This document shows positions 49,584-60,152 of a stretch of DNA of 64,000 nucleotides, in pieces; position 1 is the first letter of the stretch; each line of letters opens with the position of its first letter. The position numbers and the translations under genes were made by a program. Origin of the DNA: Oncomelania hupensis (Eukaryota; Mollusca; Gastropoda; Littorinimorpha; Pomatiopsidae); contig CM072516.1 of the NCBI GenBank assembly GCA_036898135.1, positions 24,279,244-24,343,243 of the forward strand, read 5' to 3'. The notes beneath the pieces are model-generated. The model was not told the DNA's origin. It did no database searches and was given only the letters and a program-made list of their open reading frames with translations.

Positions 49584-49806
49584 CATTATTCATTTAGCCG
49601 TACTACTTTACATCCTATAACTGAACACGCGTTGTTAATCAAAACAATGAGTATAATCTAGTTACAATCGCCCTAGATAAAGTAGATGAGATAACATGCA
49701 TAAATACCCTGTAATTGGGTGCTGTACACAAAAACTTGAACTGGTGGACAGCTATCGATCGATGGTGTGATTGTATCACATGATGTGCACACAACACTTT
49801 ACCTGT

Positions 49807-50830
49807 CAGGGCTCGATAGCAAGTTTTTTTTTTTTTTTACACTGGACAGGACAGGTAAAATATTGTACCTGTCTTGCAACATTTCCAGCCTGTCCGATGT
49901 TTCCTTACACTGTTGATGAAGAAACACAAAAAAGTAAGATGTTCAAGCGAACTGTATTGCAGCATTTTTTGTATTGCAGCACATTGCACATTCAAACACT
50001 TTTGCTTGGCAAAGTCTTGGATTCATTACATTACATTACATAATTGTTGCTTTAAGTCCAGCGGACTCTTCCGAGCCAAATCAGGACCGGACAACCCCCA
50101 ATCCGCATAAAAGATCTGCTGAAACAACCCTAGTGGGAAAACTGAATGCCCTCCACCAGCCAGTCACTTTACAATAAAGACATCCCACGCAGGGGACGGC
50201 TGAGGCTTCACCCCAACTCATCGAACCCCCGTTTACAAAAACAAAATAGAATACAAACATTATAAATTATCAACAAAACACATACGTATAAAATGCCTAC
50301 ATTGCTAAATAATAACATCATAGGAAGCCCTAGTGACCACCTGGCAGAAAGCGTCCAATATTCCCAAGCTAATCCAACAGACCTCATACACAAACAAGGA
50401 GTCTTGTCCCAGAAGAGTTTTCAAGAAAAATGGTAGGAGACTGGTCTAGCGAAGAAGAAGATAGTATAGCAGATTGATAGAACAGAGCAGGAATGAGAAA
50501 GAGCAAATGAGAAAGACAGCGACAGTGGGAATTTAAAGCACTAAATTTCCAGAAAGTGGGGATACCATTTATACTGAAACCCCCGGCACCCCAACGGGGG
50601 AGTCTTGGATTCACAAAGTTTTAAATGAATTAAATTATTATTGTCACTACTGTTTCAGTGTCACTTGTGAAGTCGTAGCAGTCTGTTTTCAGTTTTAAGC
50701 TAAACCAAGATCATTGGCGCCGACTGACTTGGCAGCTGAAAAGTAGGCCTACTTGTCCCATCAGACAGGTTGGATCGCAGCTGGTTCTACCTGTCCCGGA
50801 CAGTCGGATATTTGGTTGTTTCTAGCCCTG
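49807..50830. mobile_element. hAT-like MITE split by a family X copy
   Basis: CAGGGCTCGATAGC at the left and TTTCTAGCCCTG at the right are inverted matches (CAGGGCT.GA). The flanks share CCTGT. Removing the family X copy and its duplication leaves about 436 bp. Inner words CTGGACAGGACAGGT and CCTGTCCCGGACAG are also inverted. Confidence 0.62.
50026..50600 (-). repeat. Family X retroposon, full-length copy with 13-bp duplication
   Basis: On the minus strand it starts CCCCCGTTGGGGTGCCGGGG and ends GGACTTAAAGCAACAATTATG plus TAATG units. AGTCTTGGATTCA occurs at 50013–50025 and 50601–50613. It is 575 bp, nearly the same length as the copy at 18615. Confidence 0.9.
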
Positions 50831-51012
50831 CCTGTATAACAATGGGTGTATAGTTTATTGCAAACAATGTTAATAACAACTCTCTGCGTTCAAGGTCACT
50901 TATATTTTGCATTATATGAACTAAGCTGAATTGTGTATTCCTTTTCGTTTAAATGAACATACACACATACCTACATATACACCCCCTCAACTAACACTGT
51001 TGAGATTAAAAC

Positions 51013-51027
51013 AACAACAACAACAAC

Positions 51028-51115
<88 letters not shown>
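51013..51115. repeat. (AAC)n–(AAT)n microsatellite
   Basis: Short (AAC)n then about 29 AAT units. The surrounding 50831–51619 shows no gene. Confidence 0.96.
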
Positions 51116-51117
<2 letters not shown>

Positions 51118-51619
51118 TGAGCTGCGAGACATTCACAGGAACGACTGATAAGTGCAGAACAGCTGATAGCTGGAAACCTTGCTGTATATTGTGCTTGTGG
51201 AGAAGTCCACTAATTTATGAAAGAACTTGTCTTGTTCACACTCTCTACATTGAATAACTAACAGAAAAGAAAACAACTCTGTTCTTTTGTTGTTGCTAAC
51301 TCATTTTTATGGCTGCTCAACTGGCCAAATGCATCATAATTATATTGCTGTTGTGTTTATCCTTGGGGTAAAGTCGTGGGGTTGGATATTTATTTTAAAT
51401 GGCATCATGCACAGCTCAAGGCAAAAGATGTTATTAATTGCATAATACAACAAATTCTATATTACAGAGCATCCTAAAGTTGGTCTCGTTACTCAACGGT
51501 GTGTTTTGGCACAGAAGAGTGATCACTGCCCAGGAAATGTAGCTTTGGATGCTAGACTAATTTGTTACTGACATAGTTCACGAATGCTGCTTTTTAGTTT
51601 TAACTGTTTCTTGTGACAA

Positions 51620-51705
51620 AGTTCCAGTAAAGATAGAGTACGCCAGTTAAAACGGTCACCTGTGGTGCCCCAACGACTATCGAGTTATGGGGATAGGATA
51701 AGATT
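51620..51705 (+). repeat. LINE L 3' end fragment
   Basis: GTAAAGATAGAGTACGCCAG, GGTGCCCCAACGACTATCG and the GGGGATAGGATAAG tail. Confidence 0.78.
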
Positions 51706-51879
51706 TGACGTAGGCCCATAGACACAGAGCCCTATGCAGAACCCCTTGGCAAATGATGATCCATTGTAGGTACTGTTATCCATATGACTCACATGCTCCT
51801 AATGGAACTTGCAACATGCCCAGAATAAACTAAATGAAACGGTGGCATTAAAATGCGAAGTAGTAGTAGTACCGTCTTT

Positions 51880-52650
51880 GATCTTTCGATGGTCTTGACC
51901 TTAATAGGACCTTGACCTTAGACTCCAAATACACTCATGTATATGATCAAATAAACTACGAAAAAGTTCTATTATGCCCCCAAAATCCACAGTGTCCTTG
52001 GGATGACCTTGACCTACAGTGACCTTGACACTGGGATGACTTTGACCTTCATATGATCTCTCTTGCTCATGTTTGATCAAATAACCAAGTGGGTTAAATA
52101 TAGAGCCATTCCACTGTATGATGACCCATTTTTACACGTAAATGACCTTGCCCTTTAAGATCAATGCAAAAACGGAACATTTATAAAAGATCAATCTATT
52201 ATCTCTAAATGCTAAAAGTTTGGACTTTATATCTTTCAAAGTTTAAGGGTAAGGTCAATTTAAAGCACCTATACAAACCGAATTTGGACAGCTCCAGTGG
52301 CCTTGACCTTGGAGAGAGGTTGACCAATTTTGCATAGATTATGTATGTCTCATCAATACCTATCATGCACCAAAGAATCATAAGTTCAATATTAATGACT
52401 TAGAAAAAAAAAGTTAAATTCTGATTTTTTTTTTAAAGGTCTTTTGTTGACCCTGTGACCTTGACCTTGAAGTGAAGTAATTCATTCACTGATCATTTAT
52501 GATGTCTCGTGGATAGACACCATCTCACCAAGTTTGGTTGTGATAGTTGAAATATGTTCTGAGAATAATAAGCCATTTGCAAGTTTTACACAGACGGACG
52601 ACGGACACCGCACGGCGGGCAGATGGACGGCGGACAGATGGAACGACTAG
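51880..52650. repeat. Family Y copy rich in TGACCTTGA motifs
   Basis: GACCTTGACC or GACCTTGA-type words occur about eight times (for example 51896, 51911, 52001, 52017, 52306, 52455). The end is a CAGACGGACGACGGACACC purine/pyrimidine-biased stretch, a pattern known from long invertebrate repeats. TGATCAAATAAACT is shared with 29200. No open frame. Confidence 0.65.
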
Positions 52651-53775
52651 GGTTTTTAAATGTTAATTTTAGACAATTTAGGTCTCATCTGGCATAGATT
52701 TGCAAAAATTATATATTTTTTAAATTATATTTTATTTTTATTTATTTCTTTTATTTATTTATAATTTTGTTTTGTTTTGTTGTTTTTTAAGAGGGAGGGG
52801 GGGAGGGAGTAAATAAACACACATTGCTATGCATTTGAGTAAAATATATACATGTATATGACTAAAAAAAAAAAAATAGTAAATGACTGCCTCTACCTTC
52901 TCTCCTTGGAAAACAACGGGCAAACTTCACCCAAATAGAATTGGCCTGTCAAACAGTTCATTCATCCACAGGTCCAGACACTATTCTTAGTATAGTTCTG
53001 ATCTACGCATAACCGAGTAGGCTACAGTAGATGTAAGAAATTTCCGAGAACAAACCAGCAGCTGCGGGCAGGCAAACAACACAAACTGTGTATTCGATCT
53101 GGATACACGATGCACCTCTACGCACACTAGAAAAGCTTCGTTGTTCGTTTCTAAAATCAGTAAAACTTATGTTAATCTGAATGAATAAAAATTGATACAA
53201 CAACAACGTTTCTAAAATAGTATACTAATTTGGATTTCACGAGCAGTTAAATGATAAGGAAAATAACTCTAAAATTTTAGCTCGACCTTCAATCCACTGA
53301 AGAAAAAAAAAAAGAAGAGTATTTGCTCGTGTTTCAATGAAGACAACTATTGTAAATAAATTTGTCATGAAGACTCTCCACTTATTGTAATTACCTCCCA
53401 TCAAAACGCTTATTTACGGTTTCACAGTCTGTCTGCTTCTTTGTTGTTTTGTTGTTTTTGTTCTCTAGTTAATGTGATTAGGTAAGGGTAGCGGTTCCAA
53501 TTTGCGGTCAGCTCGCAGTTGCGGTCAACTATGCATTCTAGACGCCATGATAGATTGATGAAGCAAACTCCTCCTAACAGAGCCTCATACAGCGTGGCTG
53601 AGACTAGTTAAGGTCTGAAGGGAGGCCTCGTCTTTTTCTCACCAAATGCCCATGCTACGTATCTACCTTTTTTTTTCTTTTTTTTCTTTTGCGAATACAT
53701 TGCGATATATTTTACTATATAATTTTATCATTGCGTTCAATGGGATTGTCATCCAAAGCTTTTACTTAGTATATA
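52651..53775. other. No recognisable feature
   Basis: A/T-rich DNA with poly-A runs at 52864 and 53308. No gene. Confidence 0.5.
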
Positions 53776-54830
53776 ATGGTGTGCATAAGTTTGGAACCAC
53801 TTGCAATTTTTGTATTTTTTCAACATTCTGACCTTTAATTTGAATTTTTTGTTTGACCCTCAACATTTATCTGCATGCAATGTTACAGGGGATATATTTG
53901 ACTATAAAATTAACATTGTTATGCACCCTAATTGGACATAATATTTTAATTTTATTTGTTAAAGTTTGCATTCTAATCATTTTCTGCATAAATCACATAA
54001 TGTGCAACACTGTTTAATTATGTCAAATAATTTAGCTACATTAAAATATCGTGATATATTCTTTATATTTCTTTGTATTTGCATAGATTAACTTTTTTTT
54101 ATATAAAAAAGCCGTTTTGTGTATCGGTGATGGCTCAATATTTGGTGGGCCAGCCCTTGCTCTTGATCACGAGACGGCATCGAGTCGGCATTGAATGCAC
54201 AAGTTTGATGAGGTGATCATGGTGACAACGTGGTTCCAGGCTGCAATCAGTGACTCAATCAATTCACGCTTTGATGCTGGGTGTCTCTTTGATATCCCCT
54301 TGTGCCAACAATTCTCAATGGGATTGAGATCAGGAGACTGGGCGGGCCATTCCACTGACTCGATTTTGTGCATCCGCTTCCAGTTGATCACCATTTTTGA
54401 CCGATGGCAGGGCGCATTTCCATCCTAGGAAATGAACTGACCTGGAAACAGTTGCTGAGCTGATGGCAGCATGCATTTGTAGCGTATGGTGATGTACTTG
54501 GCCCCATTGACCATTCCATCGACGATGTGGAGACGTCCAACGCCACTGGCAGCCATGCAACCCCAAACCATGACCTTGAGAGGATGCTTCACTGTTTGGT
54601 TAAGACATTCGGGTTTAAACTCCTCTCCGGGAAATCTCCTCACGTAGGGTCGGGCTTGGTTTCCGAACAGGCAGAAGGTGCTTTCGTCACTAAAAAGCAC
54701 CGTTTCCCACATTGCACAGGTCCAGGTTGAGTGCTTCCGTGCCCATTCAATTCGGTTGCGCCTTTGTAAATCAGTCATCAATGGCTTGTTGCGGGCCTTG
54801 CAATAAAAGCAACCATGGTGACCTGGTTAT
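53776..54830 (-). pseudogene. Tc1-like transposon relic with transposase C-terminal part
   Basis: On the minus strand from 54820: RNKPLMTDLQRRNRIEWAR, VLFSDESTFCLFG with a catalytic Asp, VWGCMAASGVGRL, then an in-frame TAG (54425–54427) directly before the DGNAP block with the second Asp, and WPAQSPDLNPIENCW with the Glu of the DD34E triad. The DNA-binding N-terminus is missing. The other end, 53776–53800 (TGGTGTGCATAAGTTTGGAA), is typical of a Tc1 inverted terminus. One stop and the truncation kill it. Confidence 0.87.
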
Positions 54831-55204
54831 TCATTGAGTACAGAAAGAAAGGAACGAAACGAATCGAACGAAAGTCAGATTATAAATTTTTAAAAGGAAG
54901 AAATAAAGGCCAGTGATTATTATACGTCTCCCTCTTTTTCTTCTTCTTTCAGCACTTTCACTATCAGGATGTAGATAGAGGAAGGCATGGCAAATGCAGG
55001 GGAAGTAATTTCAAAAATAGAAGAGTCTCCGTAATATTTTTGAATTACTAGATGTGTCTCCCTTGCTTTAGTTAGTTATTCATTGCTTACAGGGTCCGCT
55101 GGACCCTTAGTTATTCATTGCTTACAGGGTCCAGCGGACTGCAAAGAGCCCAATCAGGACCACAAAATCAAGACCACAACTTCGCTGAAAGAGGACTTAC
55201 CCCT

Positions 55205-55839
55205 TGTTACGTTAAAACGAACGAAAGTGTGTCTAAAGCGCGCACGATAGATCTAATCGTTTCGTTTTGCAAAGTATTCAATAATAGAGTTTATTTACCT
55301 TTGATTTGAGTTTGCATTGTTGTTAGGAAAGGCTTTGTATAACGTTGATAATTTTCGTTAGTCGATATTGTTGTAGAATCTTCTGGATCGGCTTGTTTAC
55401 TATCGATCGAAGATTCGGGATAATTGTAGAAATTTGAAGGAACGATCCGGAAGGAGAAGAAATGTGTAATGACGTAAGTCAGTGATGACGATCTTTTATT
55501 CGATTGGTGGCAGTGCGTCATTTCTACATTGTTCGAAATCTTTCCGGAAAAGAGGGAGGTTATTTAATCGTGTGCCGAGTTGCTGTTGAGATAGTAAAGT
55601 TGTTGATAGTGATTTGGAGAGTTGCTGTGAAAGTTGTTGAGTTGAATTGAGAATTGTATGCAGTGGTTGATGTGTGCTGAATAAAAGTGGAAAACTTCAT
55701 ACGTCGACTTTGTGACTTGTATGCTGTTTGGACGGGCTGTGTGAATAAACGAATCTGAGTTACACAACTATCAGGAATTCAAGCATCGGGGCTGAATCAG
55801 ATACTGATAGAAAACACCATCATCAAACTGAGTGTAACA
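55205..55839 (+). repeat. 5' LTR of gypsy copy 3
   Basis: Starts TGTTACGTTAAAACG and ends GAGTGTAACA (TGTTAC/GTAACA inverted ends). It contains TGACGTAAG (CRE/ATF-like), TTTCCGGAAAAG and GAATAAAAGTGG, the last a likely poly(A) signal. Confidence 0.95.
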
Positions 55840-55842
55840 TTT

Positions 55843-55860
55843 TGGGGGTCAAGCCGCGAT
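55843..55860 (+). promoter_or_regulatory. Likely primer-binding site
   Basis: TGGGGGTCAAGCCGCG begins three bases after the LTR, the usual place for TGG complementary to a tRNA 3' CCA end. The same word, with changes, follows the LTR in copies 1 and 2. I cannot name the tRNA. Confidence 0.65.
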
Positions 55861-56302
55861 TCACGCCATAGCCAAGGGTTCAACTGCTACAACAAGCGAG
55901 TCAACGTTACGAGAGGCAGTCATCGAGGGTAGCCGCCAACGAGTTGCGTCGAGAGGGGCCAACATACTGGGACTACATCCGATAGATTCGGGTTGACTGC
56001 AAGGGCGTGTAGTCGCCGAAGAGTTGCTTCGTGAGCGAACAACAGAGCGGGACTACGTGGCTGCCGTAAGACTACGTCGAGGGACAGTCTCGGAGCTACA
56101 TCGCCAGTGTTACAGAGAGCGGCGAGCGGACGTCGCGTATACTTCAGCACAGGAGCGTATACATCAACACCAGCGTGGTGCAGCGTCGCATACGACGAGG
56201 ACAGCGGGGCCTGCGTCAGCGAAGGCGACTAGTGACAAGCATCAGCGCTACTGCAGAAAGCGTGCTGTTCTAGAACAGTCTAGAAAGGTACAGCACAGTC
56301 AA

Positions 56303-56392
56303 GAACTTTCCAGAAAAAGAACTCTACAGTCAAGAACTTTCTAGAAAAAGAACTTTCCAGAAAAGAACCTTCTAGAAAAGAACTTTCCAGAA
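56303..56392 (+). promoter_or_regulatory. Tandem heat-shock-element-like array before gag
   Basis: Five exact GAAnnTTCnnGAA trimers stand at 56303, 56334, 56350, 56365 and 56380; the last three are spaced exactly 15 bp. HSF trimers bind three inverted GAA units like these. The array ends nine bases before the gag ATG. Copies 1 and 2 have only one or two decayed units here (TTCTGGAAAGTTC near 1977), so the array expanded in this lineage. Confidence 0.7.
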
Positions 56393-56400
56393 GCATCAAG

Positions 56401-57465
56401 ATGGCTGACTTCTGGCAGAGAGGGGTTGAACTAAATCTAAAAGGCAAACAGCTGACGGAGTACGTCAAGTCTCAAGAGAGAATATGGCGCGAAGAAAAAG
56501 AAATAGAATTAGAACAGAAGCGTCTAGAAATTGAACAGCAGCGGCAAGAAAAAGACAGAGAATTCGAGCTGAAGCGTCTTGAGTTCCAGCTAGAAATGGC
56601 GCGTATCCAGCAACAGCAGAATGCGCCACAAGTTATCAGTGACAACACGGCTCCAAAATTGCCAGCTTTCGTCGACGGGAAGGACCAGATCGACAGCTAT
56701 CTGGCGAGATTCGAAAGGTTCGCCGAAAGCTCCAATTGGCAACCTCGAGACTGGGCGATTCGACTGAGTGCACTTCTGACGGGGCAAGCCCTCGAAGTTT
56801 ACACCAGACTGTCGAACGATGACGCCAAAAACTACGACGTCTTGAAAGAGGCCCTGTTGCAGTGCTACAACTTTACAGAGAAGGGCTACCGTAAACGCTT
56901 CCGTGAATGCCGGCCTAAGTCAGACGAGACGCCAAAGCAGTTTGTGGAGCGCCTGTCGTCATATCTACACAAGTGGGTGGAGTTATCAGGCGAAATGAAG
57001 TCTTACGACAGTCTCCATGACCTGATTGTGAAAGAACAATTTCTCAATGCCTGTCACAAGGACCTAGCGACCCACTTAGAAGAACAAAAGCTGCAGACGC
57101 TTAAAGATGTGACTGAGGCTGCTGAAAGATATCTCATCGCTCATGGGAAAACCCTGGGGCTACCCAGCGCGACGAAACATTTTCAGAAGACTGCAAACCA
57201 TGGGAACCAGGTCCAAGGGAGCCAGACGAGCCAGAGACAGACGGACTCCACGCCTCCTCCCAGGGAAGGGCACTCAAGAGGCTGTTTTATCTGCAACGCT
57301 ACAGACCACAGAGCTGCCAGCTGCCCTCAAAGCAGAAATAGCGGACAGCGGAGCAGTACGGACAATGCAGCGGCGGGCAACCGGCAGAGGCGGTTCTCCA
57401 ATCAACGGCAAAACAGTAGATCTGACCATCAAGTGTGGCGGCGGGAGCGTCATTCTTCCGAGTGA
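56401..57465 (+). CDS. Gag of gypsy copy 3
   Basis: 354 codons from ATG (MADFWQRG). Residues about 15–75 are a charged coiled-coil-like segment; residues about 90–240 form the retrotransposon gag core (LPAFVDGKDQIDSYLARFER, CYNFTEKGYRKRFRE); a CCHC knuckle CFICNATDHRAASC lies at about residues 298–311. Gag forms the particle and packages RNA in the cytoplasm. Its frame ends 322 bp after the pol frame opens. It has no breaks that I can see. Confidence 0.9.
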   Translation: MADFWQRGVELNLKGKQLTEYVKSQERIWREEKEIELEQKRLEIEQQRQEKDREFELKRLEFQLEMARIQQQQNAPQVISDNTAPKLPAFVDGKDQIDSYLARFERFAESSNWQPRDWAIRLSALLTGQALEVYTRLSNDDAKNYDVLKEALLQCYNFTEKGYRKRFRECRPKSDETPKQFVERLSSYLHKWVELSGEMKSYDSLHDLIVKEQFLNACHKDLATHLEEQKLQTLKDVTEAAERYLIAHGKTLGLPSATKHFQKTANHGNQVQGSQTSQRQTDSTPPPREGHSRGCFICNATDHRAASCPQSRNSGQRSSTDNAAAGNRQRRFSNQRQNSRSDHQVWRRERHSSE

Positions 57466-59833
57466 GACCAAGCGCACAGCTACCCCTGCGGACGTGCAAG
57501 AGTGCATGACTGATGGCCAACTTCTCCTTGCCAACGGAAAATCCATCCCCGTCGTCGCCAGCGCAGCTGTGACCGTCCAGAACATGCCTGTTTCCAAGGG
57601 ACGCGTCGGAAATCATGAAGTGACTGTTCTAAGAGACTCTGGCTGCAGTGGGGTCATCGTCAGAGAAGACCTAATCGCTAAAGAACAGTTCACTGGCGAT
57701 TCTAAATGGACACTCATGGCCGACAGCAAATGTGTGAAAGCGCCAGTTGCAAAAATTCATGTCAACACCCCTTTCTACATAGGCGAAGTCGAAGCGGTTT
57801 GCCTGAAGAAGCCGCTGTATGATTTGATGATCGGGAATATCGACGGCGCGAGACGACCCGACGACCCCGATCCAGAGTGGAGTCCTGCCTCAACCCAACG
57901 CGTCGAAGTTGTGGAGGAGGATCCATTGCCGTTTCCCGATGGAGACCTTACAGAGCTGCTACGGGACAATGTGGTTACTCCGGCTCAGCCCTGCCGACCA
58001 GAGATCGTCAGTGCTGTTACTACCAGGGCCCAGGCCAAGAGAGACATGGTGTCTACACCACTGAAGGTCGCCGACAACTCCAAAGCTGCCATCGTGGACA
58101 GAGATAAGCTTATCCAGCTCCAGGAAGCTGATAGTACTTTAAACAAGTACAGGAACCGCCAAGACCACGTGACCAAAGGCAGTGGTACGGTCTATTTCGA
58201 GGTGAAGGCCAAGATCCTGTACAGAATCTTCCAGCACCCGAGGGTCAACGGAGGTAAACCACTACGTCAAGTCTTGGTACCGTTACCCCTAAGGCGCCAG
58301 GTGATGGAAGTAGCGCATGACTCAATCATGGGAGGTCACCTAGGCATCAAGAAGACGTCGGACAGAATCCAGGCGGTATTCTACTGGCCAGGACTTCATG
58401 CGGACGTCAGCCGTTTCTGCCGATCATGTGACATTTGCCAGAAGACCATACCTCGAGGAAGGGTCCCGAAAGTGCCTATGCAGAGGATGCCTCTGATCGA
58501 CCGACCTTTCAAGAGGGTGGCCTTAGACTTAATCGGCGAAATAAGACCTCCGAGTGAAGAAGGTCATCGATGGGTACTGACTTTAGTGGACTATGCGACT
58601 CGGTACCCAGAAGCAGTGCCACTGAAGAAGATTGACACTGAAACTGTAGCAGAGGCACTGGTGGACATGTTCAGTAGGCTTGGAGTGCCTGAAGAAATTC
58701 TGACAGACCTCGGGACGCAGTTCGTCTCTGACTGCATGAAGGAGGTCAACCGACTGCTGAGCATCCGGCATTTGACTACGACACCCTACCATCCAATGTG
58801 CAACGGGCTCGTCGAGAAGTTCAATGCTACGCTGAAGTCCACCTTGAAGAAACTGTGCAGCGAGCAGCCCAGACAATGGCATCGCTACATCAACGCCCTA
58901 CTTTTCGCCTACAGAGAAGTACCGCAGGAGTCCACCGGCTTTTCTCCGTTCGAGCTGCTGTACGGAAGAACCATCCGAGGGCCGATGCACATCCTAAAAG
59001 AACTGTGGACGAAAGAAGTGGACACCCCAGAGGTGAAGAACAGTTACCAGTACGTGTTTGAGCTACGAGAGAAGCTGGAGCAGACTCTCGAGATAGCCAG
59101 AGAAAACCTGAAGAAGTCCCAGGACTGTGGAAAGCACTACTATGATCGTAGAGCCGTGAGCAGGAAGTTCAAACCTGGCAACAAAGTGCTGGTGCTGCTA
59201 CCTACCGATCACAATAAGTTGCTGATGCAGTGGAAAGGCCCGTACGAAGTAGAGACCGTGGTGGGGATCAACGACTATAAGGTGAAGGTCGGCCAGCATT
59301 CCAAAATATACCACGCCAACCTCCTTAAGCTGTACGTGGAGAGGCCGCCAGAGACTGTACATGCAGCCACAGCAGCTGTGACCGACGACAGCTTTGACAG
59401 CGAAGAACTGTTGGAACTGGGAGACTTCCACAGCAAAGAAGGCATCGATGATGTTAAGCTAGGACCAAGCTTGACGGAAGGTCAAAAGATGGAGCTCAAG
59501 GACCTTATGGGCGAGTTTCCCCACAACTTCAGCGATGTCCCTGGCTCTACAACTTTGGTCGAACATGAAGTCCACACCCAGACCTGGAAGGAGTATCTGC
59601 AGACCTTGAGGGAGCTGTTCCACCGTCCCGCAGAAGCCAACCTGACCGTGAGACCCAGCAAATGCATCCTGGGAGCTGACAACGTCGACTGCGTCGGACA
59701 TCCGATGGAAGAAGGAGACAACGGAGGACGCACTGATTCCAGGGAAGCCCACGTGATCATCGTATTTGACCCTGGGCCGATGACGACCGCAACTGACGAG
59801 GGCGTCGATTCCTTGCGAACGAAAGAACATTGA
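57143..59833 (+). CDS. Protease–integrase–RT remnant polyprotein of gypsy copy 3
   Basis: One frame of 896 codons, +1 relative to gag, so expression would need a frameshift in the overlap (57143–57465). Protease active site DSG lies at 57635. Integrase has the zinc-binding pair H…H (near 58318) and CRSCDIC (near 58421), and the D, D, E triad at 58526, 58706 and 58814, i.e. D-59-D-35-E, followed by a chromodomain-like or GPY-type tail (WKGPYEVETVVG). Then come the RT N-terminal FSDVPG and VEHEV words (59528–59578), joined directly to RT thumb words (LRELFHR, NLTVRPSKCILG). The polymerase palm with its YxDD, and RNase H, are gone. Integrase could still be active; the polymerase cannot. Confidence 0.88.
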   Translation: MGKPWGYPARRNIFRRLQTMGTRSKGARRARDRRTPRLLPGKGTQEAVLSATLQTTELPAALKAEIADSGAVRTMQRRATGRGGSPINGKTVDLTIKCGGGSVILPSETKRTATPADVQECMTDGQLLLANGKSIPVVASAAVTVQNMPVSKGRVGNHEVTVLRDSGCSGVIVREDLIAKEQFTGDSKWTLMADSKCVKAPVAKIHVNTPFYIGEVEAVCLKKPLYDLMIGNIDGARRPDDPDPEWSPASTQRVEVVEEDPLPFPDGDLTELLRDNVVTPAQPCRPEIVSAVTTRAQAKRDMVSTPLKVADNSKAAIVDRDKLIQLQEADSTLNKYRNRQDHVTKGSGTVYFEVKAKILYRIFQHPRVNGGKPLRQVLVPLPLRRQVMEVAHDSIMGGHLGIKKTSDRIQAVFYWPGLHADVSRFCRSCDICQKTIPRGRVPKVPMQRMPLIDRPFKRVALDLIGEIRPPSEEGHRWVLTLVDYATRYPEAVPLKKIDTETVAEALVDMFSRLGVPEEILTDLGTQFVSDCMKEVNRLLSIRHLTTTPYHPMCNGLVEKFNATLKSTLKKLCSEQPRQWHRYINALLFAYREVPQESTGFSPFELLYGRTIRGPMHILKELWTKEVDTPEVKNSYQYVFELREKLEQTLEIARENLKKSQDCGKHYYDRRAVSRKFKPGNKVLVLLPTDHNKLLMQWKGPYEVETVVGINDYKVKVGQHSKIYHANLLKLYVERPPETVHAATAAVTDDSFDSEELLELGDFHSKEGIDDVKLGPSLTEGQKMELKDLMGEFPHNFSDVPGSTTLVEHEVHTQTWKEYLQTLRELFHRPAEANLTVRPSKCILGADNVDCVGHPMEEGDNGGRTDSREAHVIIVFDPGPMTTATDEGVDSLRTKEH

Positions 59834-60060
59834 CTGTGTGGACGAACTAAGAATATTGGTAATGACAAACTTGAAAATGAAAAACGTTGACTGGGTAAAT
59901 GAACTGTGAACATTGACAGTACCCAGAAGGACTTGCAGATGAGAAACATTGACCCTGTGTGAATGAACTGTGAACATTGACAATATCCAGACAGATTTCA
60001 AGATGAAAACCATTGACTCTGTGTGAATGAGCTGAGAACATTGACAGTGTTCAGACAGTC
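59826..60060 (+). repeat. About 3.5 tandem copies of a ~65-bp unit before the 3' LTR
   Basis: Units share GAACATTGAC, TGTGTGAATGAACTGTGAAC and CCAGACAGATTTCAAGATGA. They lie between the pol stop and the polypurine tract. Confidence 0.75.
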
Positions 60061-60140
60061 TGAAATAAGTCTTAATTCTGTACTTTGTTTGTGCATTACG
60101 TTTCAACGTTGTTGAAAGAAATTAAGTAAATTTCTTCTTG

Positions 60141-60152
60141 AGTGGGGGGTTA
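60141..60152 (+). promoter_or_regulatory. Polypurine tract
   Basis: AGTGGGGGGTTA directly precedes the 3' LTR, the usual primer site for plus-strand synthesis. Confidence 0.6.

Noticed and set aside
59459..60106. Minus-strand coding frames over the end of gypsy copy 3
   Set aside because: They follow the 65-bp tandem units and the antisense of pol.
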